Source: Spirochaetaceae bacterium (lineage in GTDB: Bacteria; Spirochaetota; Spirochaetia; Treponematales; Breznakiellaceae). From it: DNA of 6,381 nt. Both the position numbers and the translations under genes were made by a program. The notes beneath the pieces were generated by a model. It did no database searches. It had not been told where the DNA came from and was given only the letters and a program-made list of their open reading frames with translations. The stretch is from the NCBI GenBank assembly GCA_031267475.1, contig JAIRZA010000178.1, forward strand, positions 1-6,381, given 5' to 3'. Each line of letters opens with the position of its first letter. Within the stretch, counting starts at the first letter, position 1. Of the stretch, positions 1 through 6,075 are shown one piece after another.

Positions 1-187
1 TATACTCCGAAAGACAAGGCGTTCAATGAACGTTTTCATCGAGCGCTTTATCGGGACGTTTCAAAGGGAGTGCTTGGATTATCACTACGAGCCTTTGAAC
101 GCGGCGGAGCTTTCAGAGATTACCGACGCTTGGCTGGATAAATATCATTTCTACCGTCCGCATGAGGCGCCCGGTTTTTTGACGCCG
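1..187 (+). pseudogene. 3' fragment of an IS481/IS3-type DDE transposase (integrase core), frameshifted
   Basis: This is the C-terminal end of an rve-type integrase core, and the rest lies upstream of the window. In frame 1 the first bases read YTPKDKAFNERF. From base 35 the family pattern continues in frame 2 as IERFIGTFQRECLDYH, then a helical stretch and DKYHFYRPHEAPGFLTP. The E of ERF is the likely third acidic residue of the DDE triad, and YNxxRPHxxLG-FLTP is the usual end of such transposases. The change of frame falls in the T run at 33-36; removing one T joins both halves into one reading. Similarity stops at the P codon around 187, inside a hairpin, so the last residues and stop codon of a normal element are missing. 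No terminal inverted repeat was recognised. It is an inactive remnant, unless the frame change is a sequencing error or programmed frameshift. The family assignment within IS481/IS3 is uncertain. Confidence 0.8.
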
Positions 188-214
188 CGCCATCTTCGAT
201 GGCGCGGCGTCTTT
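181..214 (+). terminator. Perfect 14-bp hairpin, possible Rho-independent terminator
   Basis: Bases 181-194 (GACGCCGCGCCATC) are exactly complementary to 198-211, with a TTC loop at 195-197. The stem is very GC-rich and is followed by only three T residues (212-214). This would form an extremely stable RNA hairpin on the + strand, placed between the transposase remnant and the glgP promoter, where a terminator insulating glgP would be expected. The short T tract makes intrinsic termination less certain. On the opposite strand the hairpin is followed by A residues, so it does not work as a terminator there. It could instead be a copy of a dispersed palindromic repeat. Confidence 0.5.
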
Positions 215-217
215 GAT

Positions 218-302
218 GGCGGCTCAGTTTTCCGCCGCTGTTGGAGTATCCATTCCAACTTTGGCGGGTGTGTCCTATTCATAGCGCGTACGGACAATCC
301 GT
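218..302. repeat. Cluster of three small inverted repeats in the glgP upstream spacer
   Basis: Three short dyads follow the large hairpin: GGCGG (218-222) with CCGCC (232-236); GTTGGA (240-245) with TCCAAC (254-259); and ACGGA (290-294) with TCCGT (298-302). The last one touches the -35 box of the proposed glgP promoter and so sits where an operator could be. Each is short enough to occur by chance, and no known regulator site is recognised. They may also be remains of the lost IS end. No coding sequence was supported between 188 and 337. Confidence 0.3.
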
Positions 303-330
303 TGACGAAGCCGCGCATAACCGCTAAAAT
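302..330 (+). promoter_or_regulatory. Sigma70-type promoter for glgP
   Basis: The -35 box TTGACG (302-307) matches the TTGACA consensus at five of six positions. The -10 box TAAAAT (325-330) matches TATAAT at five of six, and the spacer of 308-324 is exactly 17 bp. The expected start point, about seven bases after the -10 box, is near base 337, immediately before or on the ATG at 338. Together with the absence of a Shine-Dalgarno sequence this predicts a leaderless or nearly leaderless glgP transcript. It lies downstream of the IS remnant and the hairpin, so glgP expression should not depend on upstream transcription. Confidence 0.7.
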
Positions 331-337
331 GGGCTTC

Positions 338-2878
338 ATGAACATATCAACATACACGGTAAAACCGAAATTACCCGCTTCACTAAAGCCTTTAGAGGAA
401 ATAGCCCGCAATCTTTGGCTCTCATGGAATTATGACGCGGTTCAGCTTTTTATAAGACTGGATGATAAAGTATGGACCGAGACGCAGCAGAGCCCAATGA
501 AGACACTGGGCAAAGTCAGTCAGGCGCGTCTTGTGGAAATCGCTAAAGACGATTCTTTTCTGGCGGCTCTCAACGTTGTATATGAACGGTTTCTAACATA
601 CAAAAAGCGTGAAACATGGTACAAGGGACAGCGCCGGGACGCCGTAGGCTACTTTTCAATGGAATACGGCATGGATGTTTCTCTGCCCATATATTCCGGC
701 GGACTCGGCATCCTATCCGGGGACCACATGAAAACCTCGTCAGACCTGGGACTGCCCCTCGTTGGAATGGGACTTCTTTACAGGCAGGGATATTTCCAGC
801 AATACCTCAACGCGGACGGTTTTCAGCAAGAAAGCTACCCCGAAAACGACTGGTATAATATGCCCGTGGAGCTTAAAACCGGCAGAGACGGAAAACCCAT
901 AATGATTTCCGTTGATCTGGCGGGGCGGCAGGCTTCCGCCCAGATTTGGGAAGTGCGCGTAGGGCGCAGCTTCCTCTATCTTCTTGATACGAACATCGAG
1001 GAGAACCCGCCTGACTTCAGGATTATAACTTCCGCGCTGTACGGCGGCAATAAGGAAACCCGTATACAACAGGAAATTCTGCTCGGCATAGGCGGCTACC
1101 GCGCTTTCCGCGCTCTGGGTATAAACCCCGCCGTAACCCACATGAACGAAGGACACGCCGCGTTCTTAACCCTTGAACGCCTTAGAGAACTAATAACGGA
1201 AAAAGGCTTTTCGTTTGACGAAGCAAGAGAGGCTATTTGGCCTACGAACATTTTTACAACGCACACTCCGGTACCAGCCGGCAACGAGCGCTTCGATGTA
1301 GCCCTTTTGGAAAAATATATGCGCCCGTGGACGGATATACTTGGAATATCGTGGGACGCCTTCCTTGGATTTGGCCGCGAGCATCCAGAGGATAAAAGCG
1401 AAGCATTCTGCATGACTGTGCTGGCGCTCAAATTTTCGGCTTACGCCAACGGCGTTTCAGCCCTGCACGGAGTTGTTTCACGGGAGATGTGGAAAGGACT
1501 TTGGCCCGGACTGCCTATCAACGAAGTGCCGATAGACCATGTTACAAACGGCGTTCACCCCAAAACATGGATTACCAGCGGCATGAGCACACTGCTGGAT
1601 CGTTATCTCGGCCCCAATTTTGAAGAGAAACCTTCCGACCTCTCTGTTTGGAACCGCATGGGGCGCATTTCTGACGAAGAGCTTTGGCGCACCCACGAGC
1701 GGAGGCGCGAGCAGCTTGTCCGTTTTGTCCGCGTCCGCCTCAAAGAATGTTACAAACGGTCCGGCGCTAACGAGCGGCATATAAGTCAGGCTGAAGACGC
1801 GCTTTCGCCGTACGCGCTGACACTGTGCTTCGCCCGGCGCTTTGCTACGTATAAACGCGGCAACTTGTTGCTCCGCGATCCGGAGCGTATGCTGCGGTTG
1901 CTGCGCGACAACGACCGCCCCATACAGCTTATTTTCGCCGGGAAAGCTCACCCGCACGACATCCCCGGCAAGGAACTGATAAAAAATATTATCCATTTCG
2001 CGGAACAAAATGATGTTACAAGCCGTATTGTATTTGTTGAAAACTACGACATGACGGTTGCGCATTATCTTACATCGGGCGGAGATGTGTGGCTCAATAC
2101 ACCGCGCCGCCCCATGGAGGCAAGCGGTACAAGCGGCATGAAGGCGGCTATGAACGGCGTTCTCAATTGCTCCATTCTTGACGGATGGTGGGATGAGGCT
2201 TACAACCCGAATGTGGGCTGGGCTATCGGGCACGGTGAATCTTACGCCGATGAATCTTTGCAAGACGACATCGAGAGCAAGGCGCTGTACGATCTTTTAG
2301 AGCGGGATATCATTCCTCTGTTCTATCAGCGCGGGCGCGACAGCCTGCCGCGGGAATGGATAAAGATGATGAAAACTTCAATGCAGGAAATCGGTCCTTC
2401 CATGTCAAGCCATCGTATGCTGCTGGATTACTCCAACAAGTTTTATTTTCCCGCGCTTAAAAGCTATCAACGCATCATCAAGACCGATTACTCTGAGTCT
2501 AAGGCGCTGGCGGCGTATTTTGCAAGACTGAGCGATTCTTGGGAAAAAATAAAGATCGGCAGTATAAGCTCAACCGTGAAACCCGTTATGCAGCGCGGCG
2601 ATTTTATCGTGATAAGCGCATACATAGAACTTGGCGAGCTTAGACCTGACGAGATTCAGGTAGAGCTTTATTTCGGCGCTATATCATCACGCGAGAAAAA
2701 TATAGAGGACGCGCGCTGCTGCGAGATGAAAAGCGCCGAGAAAGAAGGCAACGGCTACAGGTACCAAGTACGCATCGAATGTACTGATACAGGTATGCAG
2801 GGATACACAGTCCGCATTATGCCTAAACATCCGGCGCTGGTGCATCCGTACCGCTCCGGCTTCATTAAGTGGGCTTAA
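338..2878 (+). CDS. glgP: Alpha-glucan (glycogen) phosphorylase, GT35 family
   Basis: The 846-residue cytoplasmic enzyme removes terminal alpha-1,4-linked glucose from glycogen or maltodextrin using phosphate, giving glucose-1-phosphate (EC 2.4.1.1). The N-terminus carries the domain typical of the bacterial/archaeal TIGR02094-type branch (NLWLSWNYDA at 25-34). VGYFSMEYG starts at 103 and GGLGILSGDH at 121. HMNEGH (268-273), TTHTP (307-311) and NGVH (404-407) follow. RFATYK (501-506) gives the phosphate-binding Arg and Lys. EASGTSGMKAAMNG (594-607) gives K602 as the pyridoxal-phosphate lysine. The C-terminal beta-rich tail, ending RSGFIKWA, matches the long form of this branch, so the gene looks complete. 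The frame is open back to base 2 through the transposase remnant, but family similarity begins at about residue 7. ATG 338 is chosen because it sits just after a good promoter; ATG 329 would lie inside the -10 box. No Shine-Dalgarno is visible. The next gene begins 6 nt after the stop. Function is very secure; the exact glucan preference cannot be read from sequence. Confidence 0.96.
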   Translation: MNISTYTVKPKLPASLKPLEEIARNLWLSWNYDAVQLFIRLDDKVWTETQQSPMKTLGKVSQARLVEIAKDDSFLAALNVVYERFLTYKKRETWYKGQRRDAVGYFSMEYGMDVSLPIYSGGLGILSGDHMKTSSDLGLPLVGMGLLYRQGYFQQYLNADGFQQESYPENDWYNMPVELKTGRDGKPIMISVDLAGRQASAQIWEVRVGRSFLYLLDTNIEENPPDFRIITSALYGGNKETRIQQEILLGIGGYRAFRALGINPAVTHMNEGHAAFLTLERLRELITEKGFSFDEAREAIWPTNIFTTHTPVPAGNERFDVALLEKYMRPWTDILGISWDAFLGFGREHPEDKSEAFCMTVLALKFSAYANGVSALHGVVSREMWKGLWPGLPINEVPIDHVTNGVHPKTWITSGMSTLLDRYLGPNFEEKPSDLSVWNRMGRISDEELWRTHERRREQLVRFVRVRLKECYKRSGANERHISQAEDALSPYALTLCFARRFATYKRGNLLLRDPERMLRLLRDNDRPIQLIFAGKAHPHDIPGKELIKNIIHFAEQNDVTSRIVFVENYDMTVAHYLTSGGDVWLNTPRRPMEASGTSGMKAAMNGVLNCSILDGWWDEAYNPNVGWAIGHGESYADESLQDDIESKALYDLLERDIIPLFYQRGRDSLPREWIKMMKTSMQEIGPSMSSHRMLLDYSNKFYFPALKSYQRIIKTDYSESKALAAYFARLSDSWEKIKIGSISSTVKPVMQRGDFIVISAYIELGELRPDEIQVELYFGAISSREKNIEDARCCEMKSAEKEGNGYRYQVRIECTDTGMQGYTVRIMPKHPALVHPYRSGFIKWA

Positions 2879-2884
2879 TAATCA

Positions 2885-3607
2885 ATGATGAACAACGGAA
2901 AACACCTAAATTATAAATTTTTGGATATTCTGATGTCATTTTTCGTGATGACGCTTATTTTAAGTAATGTAGCGTCATCCGCGAAAATCATTGATTTAGG
3001 ATTTTCTATTTTTGGACTGCCGCTCGCGTTTGACGGCGGCACGTTGCTTTTCCCGCTCTCTTATGTGTTTGGCGACATACTAACAGAGGTTTACGGCTTT
3101 AAGGCGTCGCGCCGTGTGATTTGGACAGGATTTTGCGCTTTGGCTTTAAGCTCGCTTGTGTTTTTTCTGCTGCGCGTCCTGCCCGCGGATCCGGTTTGGG
3201 AAAGTTATGCCGGAAACGCCGCGTATGACGCTATTTTAGGCGGTATGAGCACCGGAGGCATAGCTATAGCAAGCCTCGCCGGTTATTTTACCGGTGAATT
3301 TTCAAACTCTGTAGTGCTTTCTAAAATAAAAATAGCGATGAAGGGCAGACTGCTTTTTGTTCGCGCTATAAGCAGTACGCTTATAGGGGAATTTTTAGAC
3401 AGCATAATTTTTGTCTCGATTGCCTGCCTTATGGGAGTTTTTGGCTGGGAACTTTTTTTCACACTCATTATAACAAACTATATTCTTAAATGTTTAATTG
3501 AATTACTCATGACGCCGGTAACTTACTTAGCCGTGTGGAAACTGAAAAAAACGGAAGGTGTTGATGTGTATGATACAGACGTTAAATACAACCCGTTTGC
3601 TGCTTAA
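2885..3607 (+). CDS. yhhQ: Queuosine precursor transporter (YhhQ/QPTR family, DUF165)
   Basis: This 240-residue integral membrane protein has about six hydrophobic segments, near residues 12-31, 48-66, 79-98, 122-136, 168-188 and 190-216. Family signatures visible are LSNV (26-29), PLSYVFGDILTEVYG (57-71), GEFLDSIIF (168-176) and the K202/E206 pair before a P in the last helix. Members are known (E. coli YhhQ) or predicted to import 7-deazaguanine precursors such as preQ0 or preQ1, used to make queuosine at the tRNA wobble position. The start is ATG 2885, or ATG 2888 directly after it. No convincing Shine-Dalgarno is present. The 6-nt gap after glgP suggests one transcript and translational coupling. 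No que genes or tgt lie in the window, so whether the cell salvages or synthesises the precursor is unknown. The family call is strong; the exact substrate is inferred. Confidence 0.9.
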   Translation: MMNNGKHLNYKFLDILMSFFVMTLILSNVASSAKIIDLGFSIFGLPLAFDGGTLLFPLSYVFGDILTEVYGFKASRRVIWTGFCALALSSLVFFLLRVLPADPVWESYAGNAAYDAILGGMSTGGIAIASLAGYFTGEFSNSVVLSKIKIAMKGRLLFVRAISSTLIGEFLDSIIFVSIACLMGVFGWELFFTLIITNYILKCLIELLMTPVTYLAVWKLKKTEGVDVYDTDVKYNPFAA

Positions 3608-3608
3608 T

Positions 3609-3637
3609 TTGTATTATTAATCTTTTTTTCGTATATT
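3609..3637 (+). promoter_or_regulatory. Possible promoter for the unknown-pilZ-tsaE-tsaB run
   Basis: The 49-base gap after the transporter gene holds TTGTAT (3609-3614) and TATATT (3632-3637), separated by 17 bp. The -10 is five of six to consensus, but the -35 matches only three of six. A start around 3644 would leave a leader of about 13 bases. The surrounding DNA is AT-rich, so a chance match is possible. The T run at 3623-3629 lies in the spacer and has no stem before it, so no terminator is seen and read-through from glgP-yhhQ remains possible. Confidence 0.4.
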
Positions 3638-3656
3638 CCGATATAGAAGTAATGTT

Positions 3657-4496
3657 ATGACTATTGTTATTGATGGGATACCTGCGGATATTAGGTTTGA
3701 AAACGAAAAAACCTTAGGAGATGTCCTTTCAGGAATTGAAGAATGGGTTGATAATAGCGGATTTTGTTTAAGCCGTGTATTTGTCGATGGAGAGGACGCG
3801 GGGTCTGGCGTTATGGATGCTGTTTTTACCCGCAACATCGATGATGTAAAGATTTTGGACATAGTTACACGTCCGTATGGGGCGTTTTATGGCGAGGCGC
3901 TGACGGAGCTTGTAAAAATGCTTAATTCATGGCGCGAAAACCCCGCCGGCCGAAAAGAGATTGAAACAGAATATAAGAAAAGCCCTTCGTACAGCCTTAT
4001 AGCCGCGCATGATAAAGAACTTTTAAGGATGCTGGGCGGCGGCGTTCTTGACGGAGTTTTTTCGAACGAAACTTTTGAAGAAACATTGGCGGCGGTAAAT
4101 ACGCGCTTATTGGAAGCCGAAGACCCAGTAACGACATTCTTAGAACTAGAACGCAAACTAGACGACGAGGCCGCAAAGTTGTCGGATCTACCTCTTGATC
4201 TTCAAACAGGGCATGATAAACGCGCCGCCCAAACGATTCAAAATTTTTCAAATATCGTGCAAAAAATGTTCAGACTTCTGCCGTTGTTACAGTATGCGAT
4301 ATTAAAAAAAACGGACGCGCCCGCAGGGCTGCTTGACGAATTTAAGTCCACGTTAAAAGAATTTGCGGAGGCTTATGAGAATAAAGATATGGTATTATCC
4401 GGCGATTTAGCTGAATACGAATTATCGCCCCGTATTAAAGAAATATACGCTATGCTCAAAGAAAAGCTGCCGAAGCGGGAGTTTGAAAATGCATAG
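3657..4496 (+). CDS. Conserved-looking hypothetical protein, 279 residues
   Basis: I do not recognise this family with confidence. There is no signal peptide or membrane segment, so it should be cytoplasmic. Residues 1-70 look like a small alpha/beta unit, opening with MTIVIDGIPADIRF and a second hydrophobic strand near 36-45. The remainder is mostly helical and highly charged, with acidic stretches around 137-178 and a hydrophobic helix near 199-217 (VQKMFRLLPLLQYAIL). The ATG has a weak AGAAG ribosome site (3645-3649) at 7-nt spacing. The 3' end overlaps the pilZ gene by 8 nt, which indicates translational coupling and points to a shared role. From memory, treponemes carry uncharacterised genes at this position before a PilZ gene and tsaE; I could not verify this. 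A flagellar or motility-linked role is only a guess from the PilZ neighbour. Confidence 0.85.
   Translation: MTIVIDGIPADIRFENEKTLGDVLSGIEEWVDNSGFCLSRVFVDGEDAGSGVMDAVFTRNIDDVKILDIVTRPYGAFYGEALTELVKMLNSWRENPAGRKEIETEYKKSPSYSLIAAHDKELLRMLGGGVLDGVFSNETFEETLAAVNTRLLEAEDPVTTFLELERKLDDEAAKLSDLPLDLQTGHDKRAAQTIQNFSNIVQKMFRLLPLLQYAILKKTDAPAGLLDEFKSTLKEFAEAYENKDMVLSGDLAEYELSPRIKEIYAMLKEKLPKREFENA
4477..4481 (+). promoter_or_regulatory. Shine-Dalgarno deciding the pilZ start
   Basis: GGGAG lies 7 nt before ATG 4489 and inside the end of the upstream gene. It supports ATG 4489 rather than the in-frame TTG at 4483, which would be only one base from this site. Confidence 0.65.
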
Positions 4497-5307
4497 ATTA
4501 TACCTTCTGCAAGATATAACCGAATTTAAAATCCAGTCCAACCCGCTTGACACGGCGGGCTTTCTTATCATGCTGGCATCGTTGACGGCTTTAATTATTT
4601 TCTTGAATGTTTCAAAAAAAGTAAGAAACAGCGCCATTTTCAGGGGTAAAGGTGTAGCTATCGCAAAAAAAGACGACACAAGTGTTGACAGCGCCTTTTA
4701 CCGTGAAGTAAAACATATAGGATTGGACAAGAGAGAGGCGTCTGTTTTAGAGAAAATACTAAAAGACAGCGATGAAGATCCGATTAAAGCTTTGCACAAT
4801 GAAGAAAAAACAGATGAATGTTTCAATCATTACTACAAAAAAATTTCACGAGATTACCGCGACGAAGAAGCGCTGCCATTACTGCTTGATTTATTTTCAA
4901 TTAGAAACGCCGTTGAATATTTTTATGCTTATGAAAAAAATACATCCAATAAAGTTGTACGAAACTACAGGCGCAAGTCCATAACCAGTTCGTGCGTCTT
5001 TTATCTTGTCGTTTCAATAAAGCAGAAACATTCAAACAAAAAGAAACTTCTTGTCGAAGACGATTGTAAATATAAATGCGATATGTTGAATGTTTCTCAG
5101 GGTGGGTGCGCGATAAGTATGACGCAGTATATTAAAGCAGGCCAAATGATAAAAATAGAATTTCATATACTCAACAAACAGATTTCAGCCTTAGGGCAAA
5201 TTTTGCGACTCAATAAAGATGGTGATAATTGGATTTATCATATAAAATTCCTGCGTTTGCCAAAAAAATCGTTGGTAGCGCTGAATGCGTATATTTTTGG
5301 ATATTAA
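4489..5307 (+). CDS. Membrane-anchored PilZ domain protein, probable cyclic di-GMP receptor
   Basis: The 272-residue protein has one hydrophobic segment at about 23-41 (AGFLIMLASLTALIIFLNV), followed by a basic stretch (KKVR). This suggests a single inner-membrane anchor with the rest in the cytoplasm. Residues 60-150 are helical and charged and match no domain I know. The C-terminal 155-265 region is a PilZ domain. The cyclic di-GMP motif RxxxR is present at R158-R162 (RNYRR), and the second motif (D/N)xSxxG is at N201-G206 (NVSQGG). Both are intact, so ligand binding is expected. Such proteins couple cyclic di-GMP to motility, envelope or transcriptional outputs; which applies here is unknown. 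Its start overlaps the previous gene by 8 nt and the next gene follows after 17 nt, so it is part of an operon. The gene is noticeably AT-richer than glgP or tsaB. I am confident of the PilZ call, not of its output. Confidence 0.88.
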   Translation: MHRLYLLQDITEFKIQSNPLDTAGFLIMLASLTALIIFLNVSKKVRNSAIFRGKGVAIAKKDDTSVDSAFYREVKHIGLDKREASVLEKILKDSDEDPIKALHNEEKTDECFNHYYKKISRDYRDEEALPLLLDLFSIRNAVEYFYAYEKNTSNKVVRNYRRKSITSSCVFYLVVSIKQKHSNKKKLLVEDDCKYKCDMLNVSQGGCAISMTQYIKAGQMIKIEFHILNKQISALGQILRLNKDGDNWIYHIKFLRLPKKSLVALNAYIFGY

Positions 5308-5320
5308 GGAGGAGGCGAGG
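5306..5320 (+). promoter_or_regulatory. Extended, strong ribosome binding site
   Basis: AAGGAGGAGGCGAGG contains overlapping Shine-Dalgarno cores; GGAGG at 5311-5315 is 9 nt from ATG 5325. It begins at the pilZ stop codon and is by far the strongest site in the window. It fixes the start of the 87-residue gene at 5325 and predicts high translation relative to its neighbours. Confidence 0.85.
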
Positions 5321-5324
5321 AATT

Positions 5325-5588
5325 ATGACTATTATTGAAATCAAGGACATGATTCGCAAAGATGTGCCTATCTATTACCGGCGCGCGTATAGCGGCAGCG
5401 CTGTGGTTGAGATTGCGGGTAAAACAGAGAATATGCGGACTGATTGGACTATCGAAACCACGCCGATTGGTACTAGAGAAACAACGATTACATTAACCGA
5501 TAAGATCGATTATCCGTTACTCCCTCTGATTAAAGAGTTAAAGAAAAAGATTGAATACCTCGACGCTGAAGGAAAATTACCTTTATAG
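5325..5588 (+). CDS. Small hypothetical protein, 87 residues
   Basis: The family is not recognised. The frame is open from 5229, but the very strong ribosome site places the start at ATG 5325. The protein has no signal peptide or membrane segment. It reads as a short N-terminal helix (MTIIEIKDMIRKD), then beta strands (PIYYRRAYSGSAVVEIAG, WTIETT, ETTITLTD), then an amphipathic, Lys-rich C-terminal helix at about 63-80 (LLPLIKELKKKIEYL). A compact soluble fold, perhaps a partner of another protein, fits this shape. It sits between pilZ and tsaE and is probably in the same operon. The strong ribosome site suggests it is made in excess of them. From memory, small proteins occur at this place in treponemes, but I cannot name a function. 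Confidence 0.85.
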   Translation: MTIIEIKDMIRKDVPIYYRRAYSGSAVVEIAGKTENMRTDWTIETTPIGTRETTITLTDKIDYPLLPLIKELKKKIEYLDAEGKLPL

Positions 5589-5640
5589 CAGCCGTGTTTT
5601 TCAAAAGTATTCCGTAAAAAACGCCGGCGCGGAATGGGAT

Positions 5641-6075
5641 TTGGTTTTTATTACCAATTCCCATGATGAAACTTTTGAATTAGGCGGTGAATTAGGGCGA
5701 TTTCTAAAGAAAGGCGATGTTGTGGCATTGAAAGGCGCTCTTGGGTCGGGTAAAACCTGCCTTTGCGCTGGAATTTGCGGCGCTCTTGGTGTAAAAGAGC
5801 AGGTAACGAGTCCTACTTATACCATAATCCATGAATATGAAGGCGGTTTCCCTGTATATCATATTGACGCATACCGGCTTTCAGGCGCGGAAGATTTTGA
5901 AAATTGCGGCGGCGTAGAGCTTATGGGCGGCGGCGGGATTACTCTTATCGAATGGGGCGAGCGCGTAACATCATGCCTGCCTAATGGCGCTGTCTATATC
6001 GAAATAAAAATTACAGACGGCGGCAAGCGCGAGATTTTTGTTAAAGTAACCGGTGATTTACGGGTGAAAAATTGA
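5641..6075 (+). CDS. tsaE: tRNA threonylcarbamoyladenosine synthesis ATPase TsaE
   Basis: TsaE is the P-loop ATPase that works with TsaB and TsaD to form t6A at position 37 of tRNAs reading ANN codons; TsaC supplies threonylcarbamoyl-AMP. With TTG 5641 as start the protein is 144 residues, close to the usual 150. The Walker A motif GALGSGKT lies at 32-39. TSPTYT (56-61), YHIDAYRL (73-80) and IEWGER (103-108) are the family's conserved blocks, so it appears functional. The frame is open upstream to TTG 5551, which would add 30 residues without family resemblance and overlap the previous gene by 38 nt. An ATG at 5634 is one base out of frame. The start is therefore the weak point. tsaB follows with a 4-nt overlap. 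Confidence 0.93.
   Translation: MVFITNSHDETFELGGELGRFLKKGDVVALKGALGSGKTCLCAGICGALGVKEQVTSPTYTIIHEYEGGFPVYHIDAYRLSGAEDFENCGGVELMGGGGITLIEWGERVTSCLPNGAVYIEIKITDGGKREIFVKVTGDLRVKN

Noticed and set aside
174..211. The large hairpin as a terminator for a - strand gene
   Set aside because: On the - strand the stem is followed by A residues, not T, and no - strand gene leads into it.
26..337. N-terminal extension of GlgP by 104 residues
   Set aside because: The first part is transposase sequence and the rest is hairpin and promoter DNA; GlgP family similarity begins just after 338.
740..1156. - strand frames of 138 and 111 residues in the first half of glgP
   Set aside because: They are shadows of the glgP coding frame with no domain signal, no promoter and no ribosome site noted.
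1478..2263. 261-residue frame on the - strand inside glgP
   Set aside because: It is antisense to strongly conserved GlgP motifs, including the PLP lysine, and its translation is Cys/Arg/His-rich with no recognisable domain.
3621..3631. T run as a terminator after yhhQ
   Set aside because: No stable stem precedes the T7 stretch.
4772..4984. 70-residue + strand frame inside pilZ
   Set aside because: It lies wholly within the PilZ protein gene in another frame and shows no recognisable motif.
5229..5324. Longer start for the small protein (119 residues)
   Set aside because: The extra part is the pilZ 3' end read in another frame; the strong Shine-Dalgarno at 5306-5320 fixes ATG 5325.
5551..5640. 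30-residue N-terminal extension of TsaE from TTG 5551
   Set aside because: It overlaps the previous gene by 38 nt and adds sequence not seen at the start of TsaE proteins.
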